This document shows, piece after piece, positions 24,656 through 33,802 of a DNA stretch of 64,000 nucleotides (position 1 is its first letter; each line of letters begins with the position of its first letter). Source of the stretch: an uncultured Sutterella sp. (GTDB taxonomy: Bacteria; Pseudomonadota; Gammaproteobacteria; Burkholderiales; Burkholderiaceae_F); contig UQYP01000002.1 in the NCBI GenBank assembly GCA_900545335.1, positions 183,446-247,445 on the forward strand. The letters run 5' to 3'. Under the pieces are notes generated by a model. It did no database searches. It had not been told where the DNA came from and saw only the letters and a program-made list of their open reading frames with translations. The position numbers were made by a program, and so were the translations under genes.

Positions 24656-24713
24656 GAGAATTCCGTCTTGAATTTGTAATATTGGTAACGCTGTTTGCAA
24701 CGTTTGGGCGAAG

Positions 24714-24746
24714 TTTATGACAAAATTATGACAACAATGTGACAAA
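24714..24746 (-). promoter_or_regulatory. Pho box: three 11-bp direct repeats
   Basis: On the minus strand TGTCACA, TGTCATA and TGTCATA occur with exact 11-bp spacing (plus-strand positions 24738, 24727 and 24716). PhoB sites consist of such 11-bp units with a TGTCA core. It lies about 60-90 bp upstream of the phosphate transporter ATG. The downstream -10 was not identified. Confidence 0.75.
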
Positions 24747-24822
24747 AACGTGAATCGGACGGATATTTTTGGCTAATTATTGATTAAGTCAAGTGTGCCT
24801 TTGAAAATTTCGAGAAAAAGAT

Positions 24823-24851
24823 TTGCATAACTCTTTGATTTGTGAAATAAT
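24823..24851 (+). promoter_or_regulatory. Promoter of rplU-rpmA
   Basis: TTGCAT at 24823-24828 and AATAAT at 24846-24851 are separated by 17 bp. A leader of about 100 nt precedes rplU; it might carry autoregulatory structure. Confidence 0.6.
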
Positions 24852-24956
24852 CCGCATTTCCACGCATGAGTAAGTGGGACTTTGTCCTGCCGATTAACTA
24901 TAAAAAGGTTTCGCAGACAGTGCGTTGGCTGAGCGAAACGGGCGAGGTATTAATAA

Positions 24957-25268
24957 ATGTACGCAATTATCAAGACCGGCGGAAAGCAATATCGCGTTGC
25001 TGCCGGTGACATGCTCAAGGTTGAAACCTTGAACGCCGAAGTCGGCTCCCAAGTGACCCTTTCTGAAGTCTTGGCTGTTTCCGATGGCAATGAACTCAAA
25101 GTTGGTGCACCCTTCGTTGAAGGCGCCAGCGTTACCGCTACGGTAGTTTCTCACGGCCGTCACGACAAGGTTCGCATCTTCAAGATGCGTCGTCGTAAGC
25201 ACTCCATCAAGAGCGCTGGTCATCGTCAAAACTACACGGAGCTCAAGATCGAATCGATCGCGGCTTAA
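24957..25268 (+). CDS. rplU: 50S ribosomal protein L21
   Basis: A 103-aa bL21 protein, complete, with the standard start MYAIIKTGGKQYRVAAGD and ending in the KRRKHSIKSAGHRQNYTE-type region. It binds 23S rRNA. It forms the conserved rplU-rpmA-obgE order. Confidence 0.98.
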   Translation: MYAIIKTGGKQYRVAAGDMLKVETLNAEVGSQVTLSEVLAVSDGNELKVGAPFVEGASVTATVVSHGRHDKVRIFKMRRRKHSIKSAGHRQNYTELKIESIAA

Positions 25269-25295
25269 TTAAGACTTTTCTAAGAGAGTAAGAAA

Positions 25296-25556
25296 ATGGC
25301 ACATAAAAAGGGTGGCGGTTCTACCCGCAACGGTCGTGATTCCCAAGCTAAGCGTCTTGGTGTGAAGGTTTTCGGTGATGCTGCTATTAGCGCCGGTGGC
25401 ATCATTGTTCGTCAACGCGGCACGCAATTCCATCCCGGCGACAATGTCGGTATGGGTCGTGACCACACCTTGTTTGCCAAGGTGGACGGCACGGTGAAGT
25501 TTGAAGTCAAGGGACCTCAAAATCATCGTTTCGTTAAGGTGATTCCCGCTGCTTAA
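25296..25556 (+). CDS. rpmA: 50S ribosomal protein L27
   Basis: An 86-aa bL27 protein beginning MAHKKGGGSTRNGRDSQAKR, whose N-terminus reaches the peptidyl-transferase centre. AGAGAG/AAGAA lies upstream of the ATG. Lies 27 nt after rplU and before two hairpins that end or attenuate the transcript before obgE. Confidence 0.98.
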   Translation: MAHKKGGGSTRNGRDSQAKRLGVKVFGDAAISAGGIIVRQRGTQFHPGDNVGMGRDHTLFAKVDGTVKFEVKGPQNHRFVKVIPAA

Positions 25557-25571
25557 TCAGCGATGACGACT

Positions 25572-25591
25572 CGGGTGAAGTTATTCACCCG
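25572..25591 (+). other. Hairpin after rpmA
   Basis: CGGGTGAA and TTCACCCG form a perfect 8-bp stem with a GTTA loop, without a T run. Likely a message-end or processing structure upstream of the terminator. Confidence 0.5.
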
Positions 25592-25610
25592 TACAGTACG
25601 CAAAGAAGAA

Positions 25611-25637
25611 AAGGCCATGTCGGTGACATGGCTTTTT
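25611..25637 (+). terminator. Terminator between rpmA and obgE
   Basis: GCCATGTC and GACATGGC pair around GGT and are followed by TTTTT. It partly or fully separates ribosomal-protein expression from obgE. Confidence 0.85.
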
Positions 25638-25700
25638 CTGTGTTAAAGTAAGACGTTATCTGTTGTTTGCTCAGTAAAACTGAAGCTGCTTGAGGTCGAT

Positions 25701-26792
25701 ATGAAATTTGTTGATGAAGCTCGTATTGAAGTTGCCGGAGGAAAAGGGGGCAATGGTGTTGCGTCTTTTCGCCGGGAAAAATTTATTCCGAAGGGCGGTC
25801 CGGACGGTGGCGATGGCGGTCGCGGCGGTGATGTTTATGCTGTGGCAGACTGCAATATCAATACGCTGATTGATTACCGCTATGCTCGCAAGCATTTTGC
25901 GAAAAACGGCGAAAACGGCCGCGGTTCCGACTGCTACGGTGCCGCCGGTAACGATATCGAATTGCGTATGCCTGTCGGCACGCTCGTCACCGATGCCGAT
26001 ACCGGGGAACTTGTAGCGGATCTCACCCGTCACGGAGAACGCTATTTGCTCGCAAAAGGCGGCAAAGGCGGCTTAGGTAATCTGCACTTTAAGTCCAGTA
26101 CCAACCGAGCTCCCCGTCAATGTACGCCGGGGGAAGAAGGCGAACACCGCTTTTTAAATCTGGAATTGAAAGTATTGGCCGATGTCGGTTTATTGGGCAT
26201 GCCCAATGCCGGTAAATCCACTTTTATTTCTGCAGTATCGAATGCCAGACCGAAAATTGCAGATTATCCGTTTACAACGCTGCATCCGCAGTTGGGCGTT
26301 GTGCGCGTCGGTCCTGAACAAAGTTTTGTTGTAGCTGACATTCCGGGGCTAATTGAAGGAGCTTCTGAAGGAGCGGGCTTGGGGCACCTGTTCCTGCGTC
26401 ATTTGTCGCGTACGAAACTTTTGCTTCATATTATCGACATGGCTCCTTTCGATGAAAGTGTTGATCCGGCGGCAGAAGCCAAGGCAATCGTTGAAGAACT
26501 TAAAAAATACGATGAGGCTTTGTATAACAAACCTCGCTGGCTGGTTCTCAATAAGGTTGATCTCATCGCTCAGGAGGAGCAGGATGAGAGAATCGAGAAT
26601 TTACTCGATGCACTTGAAGTGCCGCATGAAGAACGGGTTTTTGTCATCTCTGCCGCAACCCGTGAGGGGTGCCCAGAATTGGTAGCCGCTATTGCGCAGT
26701 ACCTCGATGAAGAACGTCGCCGTGAAAATCAATATATGGGCGATGAGCGAATTGAGATTGAAGATGACGAGGTGCAGATCATCCAAGCTTAA
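25701..26792 (+). CDS. obgE: Ribosome-associated GTPase ObgE/CgtA
   Basis: A 363-aa GTPase acting in late 50S assembly and stress control. Residues 1-158 are the glycine-rich Obg fold (GGKGGNGVASFRREK, GGDGGRGGDVY). The G domain follows with GMPNAGKST (P-loop), DIPGLIEGAS (G3) and NKVD (G4). The acidic C-terminal tail is usual. Gene order rplU-rpmA-obgE is widely conserved. Confidence 0.97.
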   Translation: MKFVDEARIEVAGGKGGNGVASFRREKFIPKGGPDGGDGGRGGDVYAVADCNINTLIDYRYARKHFAKNGENGRGSDCYGAAGNDIELRMPVGTLVTDADTGELVADLTRHGERYLLAKGGKGGLGNLHFKSSTNRAPRQCTPGEEGEHRFLNLELKVLADVGLLGMPNAGKSTFISAVSNARPKIADYPFTTLHPQLGVVRVGPEQSFVVADIPGLIEGASEGAGLGHLFLRHLSRTKLLLHIIDMAPFDESVDPAAEAKAIVEELKKYDEALYNKPRWLVLNKVDLIAQEEQDERIENLLDALEVPHEERVFVISAATREGCPELVAAIAQYLDEERRRENQYMGDERIEIEDDEVQIIQA

Positions 26793-26819
26793 AGTAAGTA
26801 TTTTCACTTAATTTTGCTG

Positions 26820-26850
26820 AAGGAGCGGGCGACTGCTCCTTTTCTTTTTT
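26820..26850 (+). terminator. Terminator after obgE
   Basis: AAGGAGC / GCTCCTT stem with an 8-nt loop, then a T-rich run interrupted by one C. Confidence 0.85.
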
Positions 26851-26890
26851 AAAATTTCCTTCGTTTTGTTTTCTAAAAGCGAGGGAAAAA

Positions 26891-28687
26891 ATGCAGCAAA
26901 ACACACAACAACAGACGCTTCCTGCCTGGACGCTCGATGACGCATACGGCAGTGTTCAGGATGAGCGCTTCCAAGCAGAACTGAAAAATGCCCACGATAA
27001 AATGCATGAGCTTGCTCAGTCTTTAACTGAGCAGCTCTCTAAAGACGATATTTTGCGTCTGATGCCGATCTATGAAGATGCTGCAGAAAGTATTTCTTCC
27101 CTGATTTCTTTTTCCTATTGTGCTTCAAGCGCTGACATTACCGATGCTGATGCATCAGGAGCCTATGCGCAGACTCAAGCTTTGATGGCTCAGTTGGAAG
27201 CAACTGCCAAACCGTTATTTACGGCTTTAGGTCAAATTGATGAGAAGGATGAGTTTTGGGCTAATCCCATTATTTCTCATTGGCGCTTCGGAACGATGGA
27301 GAAGAAAAACTCCTGGCGCGCAAAGCTTAACGCAGAACAAAACGCCATTATCAATCAATTTGCCGCCACGAATTTTTATCCTGTTGATGCAATGTATAAG
27401 CGCCTTAATAAGTCGATGCTTGTTGAGGCTAAAAACAGTGCCGGCGAAACCGTGCATTTGACGCATTCTCAGTGCGTGGGTGTGCTCAAAGGCGCAGATG
27501 ACCCGGTCTTAAGAGAAACGGCTCAGGCAGCCGTTAACGCATGGTACAAGGAACACGCCGGCTACTATGTGGACTTACTTAATCTGCTTCACGGCTTCAG
27601 AAAGACTCAATTCGGTATTGCCGGTCTGGACGATTGGATGCGTCCGAGCTTAGAGCAAAACCGAATCAGCCGGGAAGCTCTGATGGCGGCGTTAAATGCC
27701 ATTAAAAACCGTCAGGCTGAGATTCAGGAAGCGATTACGGTTCGTGCTCCTTTCTTTGGTCGCAAAGTCATGAAAGCCTGCGATTTCTTTGCACCGATTC
27801 CGGTGAAAAATACCGGTAAAGCCCCTTATATCCCCTATAAGCAAGCTATTGAAACGGTCAAAGCCGCTTTGGTGGAAGTCAATCCCGATATTCCGGCCTT
27901 TATTGACATGATGCTTGAAAAGCATTGGCTCGATGCACGCGTGGACTCTAAGAAAGCCGGCGGCGCTTTTTATTCACGCTTTAACCGTCTGAAGCAGCCC
28001 AGAGTGTTTACCACTTATCTGGGAAGTTTCGGTTCTGTCCTGCAGCAAGCCCACGAATTGGGTCATGCTTTCCACTACTGGGTGATGCGTGATATGCCCA
28101 CGAATGAAACGGAATTTCCGATGACGCTCACTGAAGTGGCAAGCACCTTTAACGAAGCCAACGTGAGACGCTATTGCGCCGAGCACAGCCAAAGCGATGA
28201 AGAGCGTCTGGGCATTTTGTGGCAGGAATTAGTGAGCTGCGCTAATTTCTGTCTGCAGTTGCCGATCCGTATGGGCTTTGAGACCCGTTTCATTGAAAAG
28301 CGTCAAAAGGGCCTTGTGACTCAGGCTGAGGCTGAAGCCATGATGCAGGAAGTTTGGCACGAATTTATGGGGGATGCGATTGAAGACAGCGATCCTTACC
28401 TCTGGTGCTACAAGCTTCACTTCTACATGACCGATCAATACATCTATAACTATGCCTACACGATCGGCTACCTCATGTCCCAAGGTCTGTGCCGTGAACA
28501 AATGAAGCGGAGAGCAGATTTCCCGAGGTTCTATCGCGAATTTTTGCGTGATACCGGTCGCATGACAGTTGATGAACTGATTGCAAAACACATGGGATTG
28601 GATGCAACAAAGCCCGATTTCTGGAATCAATGCCTGGATCAGGCTTGCAGCCACATCGCTGAATTCAAAAAACTCATCAACAAATAA
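26891..28687 (+). CDS. pepF: M3-family oligoendopeptidase F
   Basis: A 598-aa cytoplasmic zinc metallopeptidase of the PepF/M3B type. HELGH at about residue 388 gives the HExxH zinc site, and the third ligand Glu lies in the downstream TEVASTFNEAN segment. These enzymes cleave short peptides. No signal peptide. A GAGGG motif precedes the ATG. It is a monocistronic gene between two terminators. Confidence 0.88.
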   Translation: MQQNTQQQTLPAWTLDDAYGSVQDERFQAELKNAHDKMHELAQSLTEQLSKDDILRLMPIYEDAAESISSLISFSYCASSADITDADASGAYAQTQALMAQLEATAKPLFTALGQIDEKDEFWANPIISHWRFGTMEKKNSWRAKLNAEQNAIINQFAATNFYPVDAMYKRLNKSMLVEAKNSAGETVHLTHSQCVGVLKGADDPVLRETAQAAVNAWYKEHAGYYVDLLNLLHGFRKTQFGIAGLDDWMRPSLEQNRISREALMAALNAIKNRQAEIQEAITVRAPFFGRKVMKACDFFAPIPVKNTGKAPYIPYKQAIETVKAALVEVNPDIPAFIDMMLEKHWLDARVDSKKAGGAFYSRFNRLKQPRVFTTYLGSFGSVLQQAHELGHAFHYWVMRDMPTNETEFPMTLTEVASTFNEANVRRYCAEHSQSDEERLGILWQELVSCANFCLQLPIRMGFETRFIEKRQKGLVTQAEAEAMMQEVWHEFMGDAIEDSDPYLWCYKLHFYMTDQYIYNYAYTIGYLMSQGLCREQMKRRADFPRFYREFLRDTGRMTVDELIAKHMGLDATKPDFWNQCLDQACSHIAEFKKLINK

Positions 28688-28692
28688 CAACT

Positions 28693-28729
28693 AAAAAAGG
28701 TCCTGCTGAACATTGACTAAGCAGGACCT
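28693..28729 (-). terminator. Terminator downstream of leuD
   Basis: AGGTCCTGCT and AGCAGGACCT form a 10-bp stem with a 12-nt loop; on the minus strand it is followed by TTTTTT. It ends the leu operon and lies between it and the convergent pepF. Confidence 0.88.
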
Positions 28730-28751
28730 ACCTCTTAAAAAAACAGATTAA

Positions 28752-29369
28752 TTATTGATTGATGCCTTTTTTAATCCAGTCGGGTTGATTGGCTTCAAAA
28801 CGGCTGATGGCCTCTTCATGCTCTAGCGTCAGAGAAATCGCATCCAGTCCTTCCAGTATGCAGTGTCTTCTGAATGGATCAATTGAGAAGCTGTAGCGTT
28901 TATCTCCTACAGTAACGGTGCACTCTTCGAGATCAACCGTGATGGACATCCCGGGAGAAGCTTTTAGCTTTTGCATGATTTCTTCAATTTCATCTTCTGT
29001 CAGACGGACAAGCAGCAGACCGTTTCCCAATGAATTATTGGAGAAGATATCGGCAAAGGATGAAGCGATGATAGCGCGAATTCCGAAGTCGAGCAGCGCC
29101 CAGGGAGCGTGTTCACGGCTTGAGCCGTTGCCGAAATTATTTCTCGCAACGATAAATTGAGCACCTTGGTAGCAGGCCTTATTGAGCACAAAATCGGGAT
29201 TAGGCATGGTCTCTGCTTCATCGAGATAACGCCATGTATGAAAAAGGTGTTTTCCAAATCCCTTTCGGTCAACGGCTAACAGGAACTGCTTGGGAATAAT
29301 CTGATCCGTATCGATGTTGGAGGCATCCATAGGAGCAGCCACCGCGGTGAGTTTGGTAAATTTTTGCAT
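28752..29369 (-). CDS. leuD: 3-isopropylmalate dehydratase small subunit
   Basis: A 205-aa swivel-domain subunit that, with LeuC, isomerises 2- to 3-isopropylmalate in leucine synthesis. It shows NIDTDQIIPKQFL near the start and NNFGNGSSREHAPWAL. ATG 29369 has GGAGAG upstream; a longer start is rejected. It follows leuC by 13 nt. Confidence 0.96.
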   Translation of the reverse strand: MQKFTKLTAVAAPMDASNIDTDQIIPKQFLLAVDRKGFGKHLFHTWRYLDEAETMPNPDFVLNKACYQGAQFIVARNNFGNGSSREHAPWALLDFGIRAIIASSFADIFSNNSLGNGLLLVRLTEDEIEEIMQKLKASPGMSITVDLEECTVTVGDKRYSFSIDPFRRHCILEGLDAISLTLEHEEAISRFEANQPDWIKKGINQ

Positions 29370-29382
29370 TGTGACTCTCCTA

Positions 29383-30783
29383 TCAGAGGTATTGGCGGAC
29401 ATCAACGATTTTGCCCGCGACGGCTGCGGCAGCGGCCATTGCCGGACTCATCAGATGCGTGCGGCTGCCTCGGCCCTGACGGCCGACAAAGTTTCGATTT
29501 GATGTCGAAGCCACACGAGAACCGGGAGCGGCAATGTCGTCATTCATTCCTAAGCACATTGAGCAGCCGGGCAGCCGCCATTCAAAGCCGGCCTCTTTAA
29601 AGATTTGATCCAAACCTTCTTTTTCAGCCTGTGCTTTAACAGCCATAGAACCCGGCACAGCTAAGGCTCTGATGCCTTGAGCAATATGGCGTCCCTGAAG
29701 AACTTTGGCAGCTTCACGGAAGTCTTCAATGCGCCCGTTAGTGCACGAACCAATGAAAACCGTGTCTATAGCAACCCCTTCAATGGGTTTGCCGGCTGAA
29801 ACCTCGATATAAGCCAGTGCCGACTCAATGGCGTGACGTTCCTGCTCATCGGCTGCTTTTTCGGGATCCGGAACACAATCGGTGATGTGGCAGACCTGCC
29901 CGGGATTAGTGCCCCATGTGACCATCGGAACCAAATGACCGGAATCGATCGTGATTTCTTTATCGAAGTGAGCATCTTCGTCAGAGGCTAAAGTTTTCCA
30001 GTATTGCACCGCTTCATCCCAATCTTTGCCTTTGGGAGCAAAGGGGCGGTCTTTGAGGTACTCAAAGGTTGTCTCGTCGGGCGCAATCATGCCCGCTTTG
30101 GCCCCCACTTCAATAGCCATATTGGATAGCGTCATGCGCCCTTCCATACTCAGAGAAGTGACGCCGTCGCCGGCAAACTCGATCGCATAGCCCGTTGCGC
30201 CGGCTGTAGTCAGAACACGGGCAATCTCCAAAATCAAGTCTTTTGCGTAAACCCCTTTAGGCAGTTTGCCCTCGCAGTTAATACGCATGGTTTTGAGCTT
30301 TGCCTGTTTTAGGGTTTGAGTGGCCATGACGTGTTCAACTTCACTTGTGCCGATACCAAAGGCTAATGCACCGAAAGCTCCGTGCGTGGCCGTGTGAGAG
30401 TCACCGCACACAAGTGTGGTACCGGGAAGCGTAAAGCCCGTCTGCGGCCCGATAATATGCACAATGCCCTGATTGGGATGGCCTAAGCCGAAAAGTCTGA
30501 CACCGAAGTCTTCACAATTTTTCATCAGGGTTGTGACCTGTGTTTTGGCAATGCAGGAGCAGGCATCGATCGAAGCCTTTTGAGTGGAGATGTCATGGTC
30601 CATGGTGGCCATCATCAATTGCGGTCTGCGAATCTTGCGTCCGGCTTGCCGCAAACCTGCGAAAGCTTGAGGGCTCGTCACCTCATGGACGATGTGACGA
30701 TCAATGTATAAAAGCGGCAATTCACCGGCTGCCTGATTAACGACGTGAGCGTCGTAGACCTTTTCATAAAGTGTCTTTCCCAT
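29383..30783 (-). CDS. leuC: 3-isopropylmalate dehydratase large subunit
   Basis: A 466-aa aconitase-family protein. The 4Fe-4S ligands are seen in IGSCTNGRIED and in PGCSMCLGMN, and the active-site region includes GDSHTATHGAFGALAFG. AGGAG precedes the ATG. It lies 2 nt after leuB in the operon leuA-leuB-leuC-leuD. Confidence 0.97.
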   Translation of the reverse strand: MGKTLYEKVYDAHVVNQAAGELPLLYIDRHIVHEVTSPQAFAGLRQAGRKIRRPQLMMATMDHDISTQKASIDACSCIAKTQVTTLMKNCEDFGVRLFGLGHPNQGIVHIIGPQTGFTLPGTTLVCGDSHTATHGAFGALAFGIGTSEVEHVMATQTLKQAKLKTMRINCEGKLPKGVYAKDLILEIARVLTTAGATGYAIEFAGDGVTSLSMEGRMTLSNMAIEVGAKAGMIAPDETTFEYLKDRPFAPKGKDWDEAVQYWKTLASDEDAHFDKEITIDSGHLVPMVTWGTNPGQVCHITDCVPDPEKAADEQERHAIESALAYIEVSAGKPIEGVAIDTVFIGSCTNGRIEDFREAAKVLQGRHIAQGIRALAVPGSMAVKAQAEKEGLDQIFKEAGFEWRLPGCSMCLGMNDDIAAPGSRVASTSNRNFVGRQGRGSRTHLMSPAMAAAAAVAGKIVDVRQYL

Positions 30784-30785
30784 CT

Positions 30786-31880
30786 TTAAACTCCTAAACG
30801 CTCAACGATTGCGTTACCCATCTGTTCAGTATTGACCACTGTTGCGTTAGGCAGTGCGCGCGCGAGATCGGCCGTAACAATCTGGTCTTTGAGAGCCTGA
30901 GCCACGGCATTTTCTACGTCTTCTGCAGCGTGAACTTCACCGAAAGAGTGTCTGAGCATTAGGGCCATAGAAAGAATTTGAGCTATCGGATTGGCTATTC
31001 CCTGACCGGCAATGTCGGGTGCCGAGCCGCCCGCAGGTTCATAAAGGCCAAAGCTGCCCGAAGCGAGCGAAGCAGAAGCCAGCAGTCCCATTGAGCCCGT
31101 GATCATGGCGCATTCATCAGAGAGGATATCGCCGAACATGTTCGAACAAAGCACTACGTCAAACTGAGCCGGATTTTTAATAAGCTGCATCGTAGCGTTA
31201 TCGATATAGAGGTGATCGAGCGCTACTTCCGGGAAGTCTTTTGCTACTTCGGTGACGATTTCGCGCCAAAGTACGGAGCTGGCAAGAACATTGGACTTAT
31301 CAATGGACGTGACTTTTTTGTTCCTACCCATTGCAACTTTAAAGGCTACTCGGGCAATGCGTTCGATTTCAGGGCGAGAATAAACTTCCGTATCGTAAGC
31401 GCGCTCTTCATTGCCGCTGCCTTCGCGCCCTTTGGGTGTGCCGAAATAAATGCCGCCCGTGAGTTCTCTGACGACCATTGCGTCAAATCCTTGGGCTGAA
31501 ATATCGGCTCTAAGGGGACTTAAGGCATTTAATCCCGGGAAAATCCGTGCCGGGCGCAAATTGCAGAAAAGCCCGTAGCGTTTTCTGAGCGGCAAAAGCG
31601 CTCCGGCTTCAGGCCGCTCACTATGAGGCAGATGATCCCATTTGGGACCTCCTACGCTGCCGAATAAAATTGCTTGAGCTTTGTCGCAGGCATCAATCGT
31701 TACCTGCGGCAAAGGTTTGCCGAAACGGTCAATAGCGGCGCCGCCGACAAAGCGTTCATCGTAAGAAACCGTAAAGCCGTGTTTTTGACTGACAGCGTCT
31801 AAAACTTTCAGTGCTTCTTTCATCACTTCCGGCCCGATACCGTCACCGGCAAGCACTGCAATGTGGTAATGCTTAGGCAT
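30786..31880 (-). CDS. leuB: 3-isopropylmalate dehydrogenase
   Basis: A 364-aa NAD-dependent oxidative decarboxylase. It begins with the LAGDGIGPEVMKEALKVL motif and has the substrate/NAD region YEPAGGSAPDIAGQGIANP near residues 285-303. AGGAAA lies upstream of the ATG. It follows leuA by 36 nt. Confidence 0.97.
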   Translation of the reverse strand: MPKHYHIAVLAGDGIGPEVMKEALKVLDAVSQKHGFTVSYDERFVGGAAIDRFGKPLPQVTIDACDKAQAILFGSVGGPKWDHLPHSERPEAGALLPLRKRYGLFCNLRPARIFPGLNALSPLRADISAQGFDAMVVRELTGGIYFGTPKGREGSGNEERAYDTEVYSRPEIERIARVAFKVAMGRNKKVTSIDKSNVLASSVLWREIVTEVAKDFPEVALDHLYIDNATMQLIKNPAQFDVVLCSNMFGDILSDECAMITGSMGLLASASLASGSFGLYEPAGGSAPDIAGQGIANPIAQILSMALMLRHSFGEVHAAEDVENAVAQALKDQIVTADLARALPNATVVNTEQMGNAIVERLGV

Positions 31881-31916
31881 GGCTAATTTTCCTTTCCTGA
31901 TCGTTGGTTTTGAGCG

Positions 31917-33488
31917 CTAGGCGACTTTCTTTTCGCGTTCTTTTTCAATTACTCTGGCCCGTTCAATGCTGTTGCAGGCATCAATCAGGGCCAAGGCAGA
32001 GGATTCAATCACATCGGTTGAAAGTCCCATGCCGTGGAAGGTTCGTCCTTCGTAGTCAACATTGACGTTAACCTGACCGAGAGCATCCATGCCGGCGCCA
32101 TTGGCTTTGATGGTGTAGCTTGTCAATTTGCAGCGAATGCCGGTCAGACGCGTAATGCAGTTGTAGACCGCATCCACAGGACCATTACCGATACTGGATT
32201 CCGTACGCGTGCGCTTGCCGACTTTCAGGCGGACACTTGCCGTAGGAATAGCGCCGTGCGCTCCGCCGCACATGACATTAATCGTGTCAAGTTTGAAGTA
32301 ATTTTCCTGAGCTTCGTCTCGCTGTTGGAAAAAGAGCAGTGCTTCAAGGTCATAGTCAAAGACCTGCCCTTTGCGATCGGCAAGCTTTAAAAAGCGCTCA
32401 TAGATTTCATTTAAATCGTAGCTATCATCGGCATAGCCCAAGTTTCTCAGGCACGCTCTGATCATGTGTCTGCCTGAGCGTGCGGTCATGTGCATGGTGT
32501 TGCCGCTGAAGCCGACACTTTGCGGTGTGAGAATTTCATAAGTCTCACGGTTTTTAAGTACACCGTCCTGATGGATACCGGAGCTGTGGGCAAAGGCATT
32601 CGAGCCAACAATAGCCTTGTGCGCAGGAATAGGTTCATTGCAGATTTTTGAAACCAGCATCGACGTGCGGGCAATATTTTTGGCAACGATGTCGGTGTAA
32701 AGACCGTTGAGGAATTTTTCACGCAATTTAATGGCCATGACCACTTCTTCAAGTGAACAGTTGCCCGCCCTTTCCCCAAGACCGTTCACACAACACTCAA
32801 TCTGTCTGGCTCCGTGACGAATCGCGGTCAATGAGTTGGCGGTTGCCATACCGAGGTCGTTGTGGCAGTGCACCGAAAGAATCGCTTTATCAATATTGGG
32901 GACACGGTTGATGAGGTTAGTGATAATGGCACCGAACTCTTCAGGCAAGGTGTAGCCGACCGTATCGGGGATATTAATGGTTGTGGCTCCGGCTTTGATC
33001 GCGTTTTCAACCATTTGGCACAAGTAATCAATGGGGGTGCGGCCTGCGTCTTCACAGGAAAATTCCACATCGTCGGTGTAATTTCTGGCGAGTTTTACGC
33101 AGGCAGAAGCCATGGCCATGATGTCTTCTCGGCTTTTCTTGAGCTTATCCTGCACATGAATGTCAGAGGTGGCGATAAAGGTGTGAATGCGGAAGTGATC
33201 GACGCCCTTCATTGCATTGCCGCAAGCTTCAACGTCTTTGGGGACACAGCGGGCTAAACCGCAGGGGATTGCATGCCTGAGGCTGCGGGAAATAGTTTGA
33301 ACAGACTGAAAGTCACCTTCAGAGGAAATAGGAAAGCCGGTTTCAATAACATCTACTCCCAACTGATCAAGTGCCATAGCGATTTGCAGCTTTTGCTGGA
33401 CACTCAAGCTTTGAGGCAGAGCCTGTTCACCGTCACGAAGAGTAGTATCGAAAATAATGATTTTATTGGGGTCCTGATGGTAGGCCAT
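31917..33488 (-). CDS. leuA: 2-isopropylmalate synthase
   Basis: A 523-aa enzyme condensing acetyl-CoA with 2-ketoisovalerate, the committed step of leucine synthesis. The catalytic TIM barrel has DTTLRDGEQALP at residues 14-25 and the metal HxH in LSVHCHNDLGMA. The C-terminal ~130 residues are the LeuA dimer/regulatory domain that gives leucine feedback. It is first in its operon. A hairpin overlaps its ribosome-binding site. Confidence 0.97.
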   Translation of the reverse strand: MAYHQDPNKIIIFDTTLRDGEQALPQSLSVQQKLQIAMALDQLGVDVIETGFPISSEGDFQSVQTISRSLRHAIPCGLARCVPKDVEACGNAMKGVDHFRIHTFIATSDIHVQDKLKKSREDIMAMASACVKLARNYTDDVEFSCEDAGRTPIDYLCQMVENAIKAGATTINIPDTVGYTLPEEFGAIITNLINRVPNIDKAILSVHCHNDLGMATANSLTAIRHGARQIECCVNGLGERAGNCSLEEVVMAIKLREKFLNGLYTDIVAKNIARTSMLVSKICNEPIPAHKAIVGSNAFAHSSGIHQDGVLKNRETYEILTPQSVGFSGNTMHMTARSGRHMIRACLRNLGYADDSYDLNEIYERFLKLADRKGQVFDYDLEALLFFQQRDEAQENYFKLDTINVMCGGAHGAIPTASVRLKVGKRTRTESSIGNGPVDAVYNCITRLTGIRCKLTSYTIKANGAGMDALGQVNVNVDYEGRTFHGMGLSTDVIESSALALIDACNSIERARVIEKEREKKVA

Positions 33489-33499
33489 GATAAAAGTTC

Positions 33500-33531
33500 C
33501 TCATTGCGAAATCAGTTCTTTTTGCAATGAG
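33500..33531 (-). promoter_or_regulatory. Hairpin overlapping the leuA ribosome-binding site
   Basis: CTCATTGC pairs with GCAATGAG across a 15-16 nt loop. The second arm contains the first bases of the leuA Shine-Dalgarno (GAGGAA). Pairing could limit translation, or the site may be a protein operator. Confidence 0.45.
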
Positions 33532-33534
33532 AAA

Positions 33535-33563
33535 AATTTAAAACTTCTTTGTTTTTGCGTCAA
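33535..33563 (-). promoter_or_regulatory. Candidate leuA promoter
   Basis: TTGACG (33558-33563) and TAAATT (33535-33540) on the minus strand, 17 bp apart. The start would fall at about 33528, at the edge of the hairpin. Confidence 0.55.
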
Positions 33564-33674
33564 TAAGGAATTTATATTATAAGAAAAATAAAATTTATAA
33601 CCTATTGAAAAATAATAAATAATGAAAACAAAATAATTAAATATTGCAATTTATTTGCTGTGCAATAATCCAAT

Positions 33675-33707
33675 TTCTGCAAAAAGAAATTGTCTGTTTT
33701 TGCAGAA
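33675..33707. repeat. Palindrome upstream of leu operon
   Basis: Perfect 11-bp arms TTCTGCAAAAA and TTTTTGCAGAA with an 11-nt spacer. Not followed by a T run, so an operator for a dimeric regulator is more likely than a terminator. Confidence 0.5.
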
Positions 33708-33802
33708 GTTGACACAAAAATAGCGTTAACGAGTTTTGATCGTAACTGAGAGAAACGGTTTCGTTTTAATGATGATGTTCGATCAGCTATTCAGATCGGG
33801 AA

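Larger units (their letters stand above)
24656..24956. other. Divergent regulatory region between phosphate transporter and rplU
   Basis: 301 bp without a gene. It contains the Pho box (24714-24746) toward the transporter and a sigma-70-like promoter toward rplU (24823-24851), followed by a leader of about 100 nt for rplU. Confidence 0.7.
33489..33802. other. AT-rich leu operon regulatory region
   Basis: 314 bp without a gene. It holds a minus-strand promoter (33535-33563), a hairpin over the leuA ribosome-binding site (33500-33531), a palindrome with 6-bp arms ATTGCA/TGCAAT (33643-33667) and a long 11-bp-arm palindrome TTCTGCAAAAA/TTTTTGCAGAA (33675-33707). No Leu-codon-rich leader peptide was found, so classical attenuation is not supported. 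Confidence 0.6.
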
